Below, piece by piece: positions 17,843-26,724 of a stretch of DNA of 64,000 bases; the stretch's first letter is position 1; every line of letters starts with the position of its first letter. The notes beneath the pieces are model-generated. The model was given only the letters and a program-made list of their open reading frames with translations, made no database searches and was not told where the DNA came from. The stretch is taken from assembly GCA_029212405.1 (NCBI GenBank), contig JARGNR010000008.1:1-64000 (forward strand). The letters run 5' to 3'. A program made the translations under genes and the position numbers. Origin of the DNA: Saprospiraceae bacterium. Lineage in GTDB: Bacteria > Bacteroidota > Bacteroidia > Chitinophagales > Saprospiraceae.

Positions 17843-18583
17843 TTATAATTCTACTGACGTTCCATCTTCAAAAAGAATGGTCCATATGCCTTCCAAAAGC
17901 TCTACCGTACCAGCATAGTCCTTTTTACTATATGGGATTGGATCTCCCTCGTTGGTTTCAATTTGCAACTCAAAACGTATGATTGAAGATTCCGTAAGAA
18001 TAATGTTTTGATCATCGTATTGACAACTGGGGAGAACCATATATAATCTAGCAGTTGGATCTAATTCTGCGGACATTCCTTTGGTAATAAGAATATCTCT
18101 AAGTGCTATATTGCTATAGGTATATACGTCATCTTCAAAATTTCCTGCAATGGTTTGTTTATCGGATAATCTCATTTCTAAATCAAATACATCAGATGCA
18201 GCTACTTGTGTTCCTAATCCAACATTTCCAAAATACCGTCGATCATTGTACACTCCCCACCCAGCACCACAACTAATCAAGACCTCACTTGTATAAGATA
18301 ACATATATTCAATAGCTGATTCATCTTCCAATACTACTTCCATGGTAGTATCACAAGGTAGGCCCTCTACTCGAACACGGTTATGGTACAACTCGAAAAG
18401 CTTGAATACACCACCATATTCTTTAAGTATGTTAAGCCTTAGAATTTCTGCAGCCTCCATATTTGTGATTTCATGAATTGATTTGAATTCTAGATTTATT
18501 TGTTGCTCTTGTTCTTCTTTGGTACAGGAAGAAATGAACAGTAGAAGTAAAAAAAGTGGTACAATGTAATTTTTCATTTTCAA
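17843..18583 (-). CDS. lipoprotein of unknown function, third gene of the sigma-factor operon
   Basis: 246 residues with a lipoprotein signal (LFISSC, Cys about residue 20) and no recognised domain. The body is mixed alpha/beta with YHNRVRVEGLPCDTTMEVVL, a Cys-Gly-Ala-Gly-Trp-Gly patch and a beta-rich C-terminus ending in WTILFEDGTSVEL. Three further Cys residues lie after the lipobox. It starts 11 bases after the stop of the barrel/anti-sigma-like gene, so it is almost surely co-expressed with it. I infer an envelope role in the same circuit (sensor accessory or target), without direct evidence. Confidence 0.7.
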   Translation of the reverse strand: MKMKNYIVPLFLLLLFISSCTKEEQEQQINLEFKSIHEITNMEAAEILRLNILKEYGGVFKLFELYHNRVRVEGLPCDTTMEVVLEDESAIEYMLSYTSEVLISCGAGWGVYNDRRYFGNVGLGTQVAASDVFDLEMRLSDKQTIAGNFEDDVYTYSNIALRDILITKGMSAELDPTARLYMVLPSCQYDDQNIILTESSIIRFELQIETNEGDPIPYSKKDYAGTVELLEGIWTILFEDGTSVEL

Positions 18584-18594
18584 TTGATTTTTTC

Positions 18595-19944
18595 TTAATT
18601 AATGGTGTATCGAATGCCTAATAAAACTTGATAATCTTGAAATGTTCCCAGTGTGTTTTCTCTAGCTAATGATTTGGATTGAAGCTGATCCGTAAACTGT
18701 GTTCTATACACTACTCCCGTAAACATTTGTAGATTATTTAGAAGATAATAGTTGACTTTAATTTGGGCTTGGTATGTAGGAGTTGTATTCATAGCAAATA
18801 CAGTTTTTGTGTAATCTCGATACTGAATAGATCCATCTACCCAGGTCGGTTTTTGTTCAAATTCAATTTTGTCAATTTTTGATAAACCAAAACTAAAACC
18901 ACATTCAACATCTACTTTCTTGTGCACAAATAAATTCATTCCATATCCAAGGGATAGATTATTGTCTTTATAAATTCTTTTTATTCGTTCGCCTACAAAC
19001 TCCTCTTCACCATCCAACCTGTTATACGAAAGATTGAAAAAAGTATTAAAATACCGAGTGCGTAGATGTTGGTAATTAATAGCTGTATGAGACACTCTAA
19101 TCTTATTATTTGAGTCAAGTAATTTAAAATCACTAGTCAAACCATAGTCCTTACCGACACTAAAGCCAATGTCAAATGACCACCTTACCATAGAATTGGC
19201 AACAAACGGTTCAACTAATTTATTATGCATATTCAGTACAATTGAAGAAGAAAGGTGTGTTGTAAGGTTGTTTATTACTGGAAACCTCAAGATTTTTCTA
19301 CTCATTGTACCCTTCGGTAAATTACCAATTTCAATATCTTCTGTCTGTGAAGTTTGAGTCTCAGAATCCTTATCTTCAAATAGTGAGGATGAAGAGTTTT
19401 TCTTACTAAAATTTTGATCTGCAGTTAAACCAGACTCTGAATTTTTAAATCCTTTTGTATACTCTGATTGCAATTTTTTATTCCTCGCTTTTGTCATTTT
19501 ACTGTTTCCATATCCAATAGAATTATCCATGGAGATACTTCCGTTGGTAACCTTTAAGGTGATCGCAGATTCAACATTTTGTTTGTTCTCGACTTTAGCT
19601 ATCTCTCTAGTTTTGCTTCCTTCTATTTTTACTCCAGCCTCTTTTTTTGTGGATTGGTAAGCATAATTTTCTTGTTTTTTATTGTCTAATGAAATATCTT
19701 TTGATTCTTCAATTTGCGAGGTTTGATTTGTCTTTGAAATTGTTTTTGTAACAAAATAAGTAGATATAGCAATTACTAAAAGTGTTAGAAACGTTATCAA
19801 ATATGTATACTTTGAAAAACCGCTATACTTTCTTTTTTCTTCAAATTGTGCCCATCCTACAGATGGATCAAGCTGTATATCATTTGCTTGAAATTTATCT
19901 GCATAAAACTGGTCCAAAGATTTATTCTGGTAGTCTTCCTTCAT
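18595..19944 (-). CDS. putative dual-membrane anti-sigma factor: cytoplasmic tail, TM helix, outer-membrane barrel-like domain
   Basis: 449 residues. Residues 1-44 are a polar N-terminus with DQFYADKFQANDIQLDPSVG, then a single TM helix about 45-66 (YTYLITFLTLLVIAISTYFV). A polar Ser/Lys/Glu-rich linker spans about 70-215. From about 225 there are alternating amphipathic beta strands (WSFDIGFSVG, NLSLGYGMNLFVHKK, YQVLLGIRYTIN) that look like an outer-membrane barrel. Its start codon overlaps the sigma-factor stop by one base. A family of anti-sigma factors spanning both membranes was described in Bacteroides thetaiotaomicron (Dma proteins), and the layout matches. Direct anti-sigma activity here is inferred. 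Confidence 0.72.
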   Translation of the reverse strand: MKEDYQNKSLDQFYADKFQANDIQLDPSVGWAQFEEKRKYSGFSKYTYLITFLTLLVIAISTYFVTKTISKTNQTSQIEESKDISLDNKKQENYAYQSTKKEAGVKIEGSKTREIAKVENKQNVESAITLKVTNGSISMDNSIGYGNSKMTKARNKKLQSEYTKGFKNSESGLTADQNFSKKNSSSSLFEDKDSETQTSQTEDIEIGNLPKGTMSRKILRFPVINNLTTHLSSSIVLNMHNKLVEPFVANSMVRWSFDIGFSVGKDYGLTSDFKLLDSNNKIRVSHTAINYQHLRTRYFNTFFNLSYNRLDGEEEFVGERIKRIYKDNNLSLGYGMNLFVHKKVDVECGFSFGLSKIDKIEFEQKPTWVDGSIQYRDYTKTVFAMNTTPTYQAQIKVNYYLLNNLQMFTGVVYRTQFTDQLQSKSLARENTLGTFQDYQVLLGIRYTIN

Positions 19945-20471
19945 TACATATATGGTTTAAGTAGTTCTTGAAGATTTTTCCTTGCTTGATTCAAATACCA
20001 TTTCGATGTTCCTTCAGAAATATTGAGCTCTTTTGCAATCTCTTTATGTTTATATCCATCAATTGCGAACATCGAAAAAACAATTCTCTCATGATCACTT
20101 AATGAATGTATTTGTTTCATGATTTCTTGTAGACTTAAGGATTCTAATGCATCATTAATTACAATGGTATGAATCTCATCCATGTCCGTATGTCGTTGAT
20201 CATATTTCACCCTTTTTCGCACATAATCCAAGGTTGTATTTCTAACCATTGTACTCGACCACGGAATTAAACTTTCAGCGTTTTTAAGCTTTTCTATTGA
20301 GTTAAATATTTTCATAAAGCTATCATTTACTATCGTGAGGGCATCAGATTGGGTTCTTACATACCTCAATGAAATTTGCATAAAACGACTATAATGATTT
20401 TGGTAAAACTCTTTTTGCGCTTGTTTTTCCTTTCTAACAAGACGATTCACTATTGAGCTGGTTTCACTCAT
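19944..20471 (-). CDS. ECF-type RNA polymerase sigma factor
   Basis: 175 residues from ATG 20471; a GTG at 20522 would add 17 residues and is less likely. Region 2 spans about 10-90 (YSRFMQISLRYVRTQSDALTIVNDSFMKIF), with core-binding and -10-recognition character. Region 4 covers about 110-170, with LSDHERIVFSMFAIDGYKHKEIAKELNISEGTSKWYL as its helix-turn-helix. The NISEGTSKWYLNQARKNLQ ending is typical of Bacteroidota ECF factors. The stop overlaps the next ATG (TAATG), suggesting translational coupling with its probable anti-sigma partner. No clear target promoter motif was identified. Confidence 0.9.
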   Translation of the reverse strand: MSETSSIVNRLVRKEKQAQKEFYQNHYSRFMQISLRYVRTQSDALTIVNDSFMKIFNSIEKLKNAESLIPWSSTMVRNTTLDYVRKRVKYDQRHTDMDEIHTIVINDALESLSLQEIMKQIHSLSDHERIVFSMFAIDGYKHKEIAKELNISEGTSKWYLNQARKNLQELLKPYM

Positions 20472-20688
20472 TATTTCGTGATTGTGGTATTTTGCGTTTT
20501 GAAATGTAATCGAAATCGACACAATAATAATTCTTGTTTACCTTTAAGTCGAAGTCAAATACTAAATGGTTGGTAAAAACCCAACATTTTTTAAAATTTC
20601 ATCATTCATTTCGCAGATTAAACATGATTGTAGCTCTAAAAAGAATAAATATCCATTATTGCATTACCAGTACATTGCTCTGTAGATT

Positions 20689-22998
20689 TTATCGCCAGGT
20701 GTATTTGACTGATACGGATGCAAAATAATTACGAGGTAATCCTGGATAATAATATCGTGGTGGATTTCCACCAAAGCTTCCTGCATTGATCAAAATCATG
20801 GAAGCATATTTTTCATTGAAGATGTTGCGCATTCCAAATGATACATCAACTTCAAATGAATCAAATAACTCCTTCTCAAAACCTAATTTAATATTTGAAA
20901 CATGATATGATTCAGAATATATACTGTTGTCATCACGCATTGGAAATGCATCTATAAATCGATAATTAATACTGCTGTAGAAGCCTGAAGAAGAAGAAAT
21001 ATCTATACCCATATCCAATTGATGAGGAGGAGTTCCAGTGAGTTCATTGCCAGAATAATCATTGTCCTCATCTACAAAGTCTTCGAATTGATAGTTGGAA
21101 TAGGTATATGATAAAAAAGGTGTAGCAACAAAGTGAGAGTTGATCTCTGTTTTATATTCCAAATATAATTCTAGTCCATTATGGTTGGTCCTTCCTGCAT
21201 TCAATCCCACAAACTGATCCTCACTTACTCTTTTCGACACCAACAAATCATTTATTTGCATGGTATAGGCTGTCAACTCATAGATAAATTTCGAATTGAT
21301 CTTACCTCGACTTCCAATCTCAAAATTCCATCCTTTTTCAGGTTGGATTTCTGGGTTGATTTGTCCATCTGGTGTTAAGGTTTCTGATAATGAAGGCGGA
21401 GAAAATCCATGGCTAATGGTAGTAAATAATGAAATCGTATAGTTGAATTGATAACTCAGCCCTATATGAGGAGACAAAATACTCCCAAAGTTATAATCCC
21501 CTGAACTATCGTTTCCATCTAACAAAAACAAATCTTTATAAGAATATCGAGTCGCATTAAAATTCAAACCGCTCAGTAACGTAATATTTTCTCCGAAGGA
21601 TAAATAGCTCTGAAGAAAGATATTCATATTCTTCCGCACTTCATCATTATCACTCAACAATTCTTCTTTTGCCCCATCGTCAGTTTCAAATGTTTTCCAT
21701 TCATACTTTTCTCTAAAGGATTCGATTCCTATTGTAACCAATGGAAGTCTGTTTTTTTGTCCTCCATTGTGATGAAGTTCAAAAGTCGATCGTATACCTA
21801 GACTGGCACTTTCTTCCTCCAAGATATTGAATGGTCTAGATTCATATGAGTTTCTGGTATTCCCAAACAGACTTGATTTATTGATCAAGGAAATTTGTCC
21901 TATATCGGCCAATTTGTGTTTATGAGAAAGGCCAAAGAGAGATTTGTTGTATTCTTCAAACCCCTTAATTCTCCCCCAAGTAAACGCTGCTTTTTCAGGG
22001 TTTTGTAAATAATCGTCTCGACTTAAAGAACTCGGAATAAATGCTTTTAGATCAATGTAGTTTCCAAAAAAGGTTGTCTCATGAGTAGAGTTGGGTGCAT
22101 ATTTCAAGAAGATATTTGCTCCATCCCTATCATATGCATTATTCACTCTATATCCATCACTATGCGTTGTATTTAATGTCGCTCCAATTTGTAATTCTTT
22201 GCCTTCACTTAAATAATTTCCTCTTAATACATTTCTAATGAGGCCATACGAACCGATTGTAGTTTTATTTTCTATTTCTGTTCCTATCGTTGACCCAACA
22301 CCACTTCTTAAATGGATCATACCTCCCAATCCAGCTCCATATATACTTGCAGTAGGTCCTTTCCAAACATCCACCTTTCTAATCAAACTCAAATCAATGT
22401 CTTCAATGGTGGTTTCTCCATCTCCAGATGTCAAGGGGATATCATCGAGATAGGCTCTTATTTTTGTTGTTGAAAATAAAGATCTATTGCCCACCCCTCT
22501 TATTGTAATTCTATTGGTATTCAATGCCCCAGAATGCATATATAGACCTGTCACTCGATTTAAGGCAGGGGTAATCGAAATATCTACATCTCGTTTTAAA
22601 TGTTCGGGATATATCTGCATTAAGGGTGCTGGCAATTTCAGCTGAATTGCCCTGCCAGATATAGTAACTGCTGAATTATCTTCTAATAACATTGAATTAT
22701 CAGCATTTAACTGAATATTATAAACTCCACTCTTTGAAATTTCAATTGATTCCGTTGTATATCCCAAATAAGAAAATGAAATCATGCCTGAACTAGGCAG
22801 TTCAATTTCATAAAACCCTTCTTCATCCGTGACTGCTTCAATTGAATAACCCTCAAAAGTTATTGAAACTAGCGGCAATGGTTCTCCACTATCCTTATCA
22901 CTTACTATTCCACTAATTTGAACTTGCCCATTCAATGTACAGACAAGTAAAAGGAATTGAAGTGTCAAGAACAAATGGTTACAACCATCTAATTTCAT
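20689..22998 (-). CDS. TonB-dependent receptor with carboxypeptidase-like N-terminal domain
   Basis: 769 residues: signal peptide (about 1-24), carboxypeptidase-like domain about 26-105 (ISGIVSDKDSGEPLPLVSI, ending in FSYLGYTTESI), plug about 125-235 (NRITIRGVGNRSLF, then DVWKGPTASIYGAGLGG) and a barrel ending in FASVSVKYTWR. The plug and barrel resemble siderophore/metal-type receptors of the FecA/CirA kind more than SusC, and no SusD gene is present. It begins 14 bases after the CocE-like gene, which itself follows an S10 peptidase. The three probably form an operon for import and breakdown of one class of compound. Confidence 0.9.
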   Translation of the reverse strand: MKLDGCNHLFLTLQFLLLVCTLNGQVQISGIVSDKDSGEPLPLVSITFEGYSIEAVTDEEGFYEIELPSSGMISFSYLGYTTESIEISKSGVYNIQLNADNSMLLEDNSAVTISGRAIQLKLPAPLMQIYPEHLKRDVDISITPALNRVTGLYMHSGALNTNRITIRGVGNRSLFSTTKIRAYLDDIPLTSGDGETTIEDIDLSLIRKVDVWKGPTASIYGAGLGGMIHLRSGVGSTIGTEIENKTTIGSYGLIRNVLRGNYLSEGKELQIGATLNTTHSDGYRVNNAYDRDGANIFLKYAPNSTHETTFFGNYIDLKAFIPSSLSRDDYLQNPEKAAFTWGRIKGFEEYNKSLFGLSHKHKLADIGQISLINKSSLFGNTRNSYESRPFNILEEESASLGIRSTFELHHNGGQKNRLPLVTIGIESFREKYEWKTFETDDGAKEELLSDNDEVRKNMNIFLQSYLSFGENITLLSGLNFNATRYSYKDLFLLDGNDSSGDYNFGSILSPHIGLSYQFNYTISLFTTISHGFSPPSLSETLTPDGQINPEIQPEKGWNFEIGSRGKINSKFIYELTAYTMQINDLLVSKRVSEDQFVGLNAGRTNHNGLELYLEYKTEINSHFVATPFLSYTYSNYQFEDFVDEDNDYSGNELTGTPPHQLDMGIDISSSSGFYSSINYRFIDAFPMRDDNSIYSESYHVSNIKLGFEKELFDSFEVDVSFGMRNIFNEKYASMILINAGSFGGNPPRYYYPGLPRNYFASVSVKYTWR

Positions 22999-23012
22999 AT
23001 AAAATCTAAATT

Positions 23013-24911
23013 TTATGGACGTATTTCTCTTTTATTAGTGACTGCTGCACCTCCTGCTTTGACCGTTGATGCTCCGTACACGATAATGTCTGATTTTATA
23101 AAATCTTCTTCTTCAGCTTTATAAATATTGTCCACATATTTTTGTGGGTTTCGATCGATATACGGAAACCAAGTACTGTGGACTTGAATCATAATCCGAT
23201 GTCCTTTTTTGAACGTATGTAAAATATCTTGAAGGGGTACACTCACCTCTGTCTTTTGTCCTGGTACAAATGGCTTTGGGTTGGAGTAGCTGTCTCTATA
23301 TCTTCCTCGAAAAACTTCATGTCGTACCAACTGTTCATAATTTCCCATTTTTATATTCTTTGGGTTGTGTTCGTACTCAGGATGATCAGGCGGATATTTA
23401 TCAATGAGTTTCACGACAAAATCAGCATCTGTTCCTGTCATTGATACGACTAAATTAGCTAGTATTTCTCCCGCAATCGTAACATCCTCTTCTAAAACAT
23501 CAGTACAAAACGTGACAACATCTGGTCGACGACCAGCTTCTCTTTGATCATCTGTTATAAATTGTCTTGGAGTGAATGTGAGGCCTTCAGTAACAGATCG
23601 ATAGGGCACAGGTTTAGCTGGATCACTGGTATATTCAAATTCCAATTGTGGATCTGTTGGTGCATTTACATAAAGCTTGCCCTTTTCCCCAAAATACAAT
23701 TCGGTAGGTGTTATATTTTCTGGTGGCCATGCTTCAAATTTTTTCCATTCTTTTTTTCCTGTATCAAACATTATTGCCTCAGGAAGCGGGTTTGCTTCTT
23801 GATCCTTTAAATGGTGGGCAAAAAACGGAGCTTCTATTTCATTTTGATAGTAACTGGATATGCTATCTCCAAAATAGATGTGATTTACCGTCTGTTGGCC
23901 TCTTTCTCTTGCCCATCCTCCATGAGTCCACGGCCCCATAACAATTGTATTTTTCGCTTTAGGATTATGTTTTTCTACTGTTTTATAAATATTCAAAGGT
24001 CCACATAAATCTTCTGCATCGTACCAACCTCCTACGGTCATCACTGCATGATCAATGTCTCCACCAGTCAATGCGGGAAGTAAACTTCTTTTTTGCCAAA
24101 ATTCATCATAATTTGGATGTTCAACAATTTGATTCCAGAAAAAATTATCATGATGAAATTCTTCTGTAATATTTTTTAGGGGCCCTTTTTCTAAATAAAA
24201 ATCGTATCCATCGGCAATTTTTTGTGAATAAAATCGCATCATTTTATCCATATACCAAGGAGACCGAGTAAGCGTATCTTTTTGATATCCAAACACTGCA
24301 AAAGCAGGGGTATAGCTTTGTAAAAAAGCTCCATGATGGTGAAAATCGTCAAAATAGAAATCTGAAATTGGTGCTTGTGGAGAAGATGCTTTCAGAGCAG
24401 GATGTGCGTCTGGCAGTGCTGCGGCTGTATAAAATCCAGGATATGAAACACCATACATTCCCACTTTTCCATTATTATTCTTTATGTTTTTTACCATCCA
24501 ATCAATAGAATCATACGTATCCGAACTTTCATCAATTGCCTTTTTATTATTGAGATCATTCCCATTCACATTTGGACGCATATTGTCAAATTTGCCTTCC
24601 GACATGTACCTTCCTCTCACATCTTGAAATGCAAAAATGTACCCTTCTTTTATCAAAGCTGTAGAAGGTTGACTACCAAATTGAAAATTATCACTTCTGG
24701 AAGCATTATAACATGTTCTTTTTAATAAAATTGGATAATCTCCCTCCGCTTTGGGTGAATAAACCAGTGTGTAGAGTTTTATACCATCTCTCATTTCGAT
24801 AAAATATTCGGCTTTATCAAAATTTTCTTTTAAGTAGGTACTATCTATGGTTTGGCCTTGCACATTACTTAGCACATAGAAAGATATAAGGAGTGAATAA
24901 ACTAATTTCAT
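23013..24911 (-). CDS. CocE/NonD family serine hydrolase, exported
   Basis: 632 residues from ATG 24911, which begins a clear signal peptide (MKLVYSLLISFYVLSNVQG). The alpha/beta-hydrolase core has the nucleophile motif GVSYPG (in KVGMYGVSYPGFYTA) and the cap domain with FYFDDFHHHGAFLQ. The acid/histidine region includes MTVGGWYDAEDLCG and GPWTHGGWAR, followed by the C-terminal jelly-roll DIIVYG end. Family members are cocaine esterase, Xaa-Pro dipeptidyl peptidase and glutaryl-7-ACA acylase, so acyl-ester or peptide cleavage outside the cytoplasm is likely. It lies 37 bases after an S10 peptidase gene and 14 before a TonB receptor. Confidence 0.9.
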   Translation of the reverse strand: MKLVYSLLISFYVLSNVQGQTIDSTYLKENFDKAEYFIEMRDGIKLYTLVYSPKAEGDYPILLKRTCYNASRSDNFQFGSQPSTALIKEGYIFAFQDVRGRYMSEGKFDNMRPNVNGNDLNNKKAIDESSDTYDSIDWMVKNIKNNNGKVGMYGVSYPGFYTAAALPDAHPALKASSPQAPISDFYFDDFHHHGAFLQSYTPAFAVFGYQKDTLTRSPWYMDKMMRFYSQKIADGYDFYLEKGPLKNITEEFHHDNFFWNQIVEHPNYDEFWQKRSLLPALTGGDIDHAVMTVGGWYDAEDLCGPLNIYKTVEKHNPKAKNTIVMGPWTHGGWARERGQQTVNHIYFGDSISSYYQNEIEAPFFAHHLKDQEANPLPEAIMFDTGKKEWKKFEAWPPENITPTELYFGEKGKLYVNAPTDPQLEFEYTSDPAKPVPYRSVTEGLTFTPRQFITDDQREAGRRPDVVTFCTDVLEEDVTIAGEILANLVVSMTGTDADFVVKLIDKYPPDHPEYEHNPKNIKMGNYEQLVRHEVFRGRYRDSYSNPKPFVPGQKTEVSVPLQDILHTFKKGHRIMIQVHSTWFPYIDRNPQKYVDNIYKAEEEDFIKSDIIVYGASTVKAGGAAVTNKREIRP

Positions 24912-24948
24912 ATTAATTGCTTCAGTTTTAATTTTATAATTCAAGACT

Positions 24949-26448
24949 CTAGTACTTTGCTGGAACATTTTCTCCAGGAAGGCTTTTAAGTATAAAGTCT
25001 CTCAAGTGATTGTTTGCCTTCTTTAAATCTTCACGTCTCAGATACATCATGTGTCCCGATCTGTATCCTTCAAATCTCAACCTGTCCTTCATTTTTCCAC
25101 TTGGATCCAATTGCCACATAGAATATTTTGCATCAAAATAAGAAGTTGCTCCGTCATAATATCCAGATTGAATCATGACATTCAGGTAAGGATTTTGAGC
25201 CATCGCTTGTCTAAGGTTTTCTCCCGTTTTGTCACCTGATCTATCCCATGGACGGACAGGTCCAAACATATTGTACTTTACATCAGTTTCAAAATTGAGT
25301 TCATTTCTGAAGTAATAATTGATAGCAGGAGTAAAAGAATGCAACCAAGAGGTCAATTCAGAATTAAAATCTGGTCGAACTCCAGATTCCGTTTTATCTA
25401 GTCCTTTATATCTCGAATCTAATCGACCCACTGTGAGTCCATCTCTTTCTCTCAACAAATCTTTCCAAAAAAATGAAGTTGAAACATCTAAGTTGTTTTG
25501 AAGAATACTCTTTTCTGACAACCCCGAATACATAGACATTTTCTTCGCAAGGGATTTCATTTCATCTTCTGGTAAAAAACCTCCTCTGGCCATCGCGGGT
25601 AGTAACTCATCCATCGCAAAAGCTTCTGCTTTAGGCAACAACTCATCTAAATCCAATGCCTGTAATTCCGGAGAAAGAGCATTATGAAACCATGCAGCGG
25701 CTGCAAAATAAGGCAATCGATTGGCTGATTTTACAATTCCATCCCTTTTGATTCCCAAATCTGTTGGAGAGACGAGCACGACTCCATTGAGATACATCCA
25801 TTGTCTATTTTGAAGCTCCAATGCTAACCCTGAGACTCTGGTTGTTCCGTAACTCTCTCCTATCAAAAATTTAGGTGATCTCCATCGGTTCGAACGAGTC
25901 ACAAAAGTATTGATCCAATCAGCAAGGTATTTTACATCCTGGTTCACTCCAAAAAACATTTTTTTTGCGTCTACTTCCTTATCCACAACTCTTGAGTAAC
26001 CCGTATTTACAGGGTTTACAAATACAATATCTGCTACATCCAATACAGAAAATGGATTTGTCTTTACCCCATACGGCTGAATAGGATATCCTTCGTCATC
26101 GATGGTCAATGTCATTGGTCCTGTGTAGGCAATATGCATCCATACTGAAGCCGAACCAGGACCTCCATTAAATGAGATTAATAGTGGACGATTACTTTGG
26201 TCAGCAACATCTGTTCGAGAATAGTAGGTATAAAATAATGTTGCTGCCACTTTACCATTTTCATCCCATACTGGCTGTGTCCCTACTGTTGCTTTATATG
26301 GTATTTTCTTATCATTAATTGTGGTCGTGTGATTGGTGACCACTTCTGTTTCTACTGGAATACTTCGATCATAGTTTTTATCCTCATTCTGGGCGAAGGA
26401 TAAAAAAGAAAGCATACAAAAAATCAATATTGAATAAAGTATTTTCAT
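24949..26448 (-). CDS. S10 family serine carboxypeptidase-like peptidase, exported
   Basis: 499 residues starting at ATG 26448 with a signal peptide (MKILYSILIFCMLSFLSFAQ). The S10 signatures are FNGGPGSASVWMH (oxyanion region), the nucleophile in FLIGESYGTTRVSG, the Asp region SGYYDGATSYFD, and the terminal His in GYRSGHMMYLR. S10 enzymes remove C-terminal residues from peptides, usually at acidic pH in eukaryotes; bacterial members are secreted or periplasmic. It is the first gene of a minus-strand unit with a CocE-type hydrolase and a TonB receptor, and is divergent from the ABC exporter operon. Confidence 0.92.
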   Translation of the reverse strand: MKILYSILIFCMLSFLSFAQNEDKNYDRSIPVETEVVTNHTTTINDKKIPYKATVGTQPVWDENGKVAATLFYTYYSRTDVADQSNRPLLISFNGGPGSASVWMHIAYTGPMTLTIDDEGYPIQPYGVKTNPFSVLDVADIVFVNPVNTGYSRVVDKEVDAKKMFFGVNQDVKYLADWINTFVTRSNRWRSPKFLIGESYGTTRVSGLALELQNRQWMYLNGVVLVSPTDLGIKRDGIVKSANRLPYFAAAAWFHNALSPELQALDLDELLPKAEAFAMDELLPAMARGGFLPEDEMKSLAKKMSMYSGLSEKSILQNNLDVSTSFFWKDLLRERDGLTVGRLDSRYKGLDKTESGVRPDFNSELTSWLHSFTPAINYYFRNELNFETDVKYNMFGPVRPWDRSGDKTGENLRQAMAQNPYLNVMIQSGYYDGATSYFDAKYSMWQLDPSGKMKDRLRFEGYRSGHMMYLRREDLKKANNHLRDFILKSLPGENVPAKY

Positions 26449-26676
26449 TTTGGAGAGTTTTAATATCAGGCAGTGAAAGTACAATAAAGTTCACTAATAT
26501 CAAGGGCTCCAGTTAACGACCCAATGATAAACTGATTTAGATATCAAAATAGAACTGATCCCTATGCTAAAAACATCCTCCACTATATTTTCCATTTTCG
26601 GTCAAGGGTGTTCGAAAACGCACAATATAATGTTTTTTCATATGTATAATCTGTTGATTTTATGGTTATTAATTTG

Positions 26677-26692
26677 TGGCATATCCATTGGT
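26677..26692 (+). promoter_or_regulatory. sigma-54-like promoter of the exporter operon
   Basis: TGGCAT-ATCCA-TTGGT matches the sigma-54 -24/-12 pattern TGGCAC-N5-TTGCW with correct spacing. Two bases deviate: T for C in the -24 box and G for C in the -12 GC pair. It predicts a start near 26703, 22 bases before the ATG at 26725. The operon contains its own sigma-54 activator, which supports the call. The imperfect -12 element and an alternative TTTATTTG -7-like match at 26692-26699 weaken it. Confidence 0.45.
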
Positions 26693-26695
26693 TTA

Positions 26696-26723
26696 TTTGT
26701 GTCAATATAGAAATAGACACAAA
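26696..26723. repeat. perfect 8-bp inverted repeat at the start of the exporter operon
   Basis: TTTGTGTC at 26696-26703 and GACACAAA at 26716-26723 are exact complements around a 12-base AT-rich spacer, ending one base before the adaptor's ATG. It covers the predicted transcription start and the ribosome-binding area. It could be an operator, or a hairpin that masks the start codon if transcription begins further upstream. Confidence 0.6.
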
Positions 26724-26724
26724 G

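Noticed and set aside
20523-20688. Co-transcription of the TonB receptor with the downstream sigma factor gene
   Set aside because: The 217-base gap between the receptor stop and the sigma ATG is much larger than the other gaps in these units. A link is possible but not supported.
26662-26724. Upstream ATG for the MacA-like adaptor
   Set aside because: Its codons overlap the promoter-like element and dyad, and the extension has no match to adaptor N-termini.
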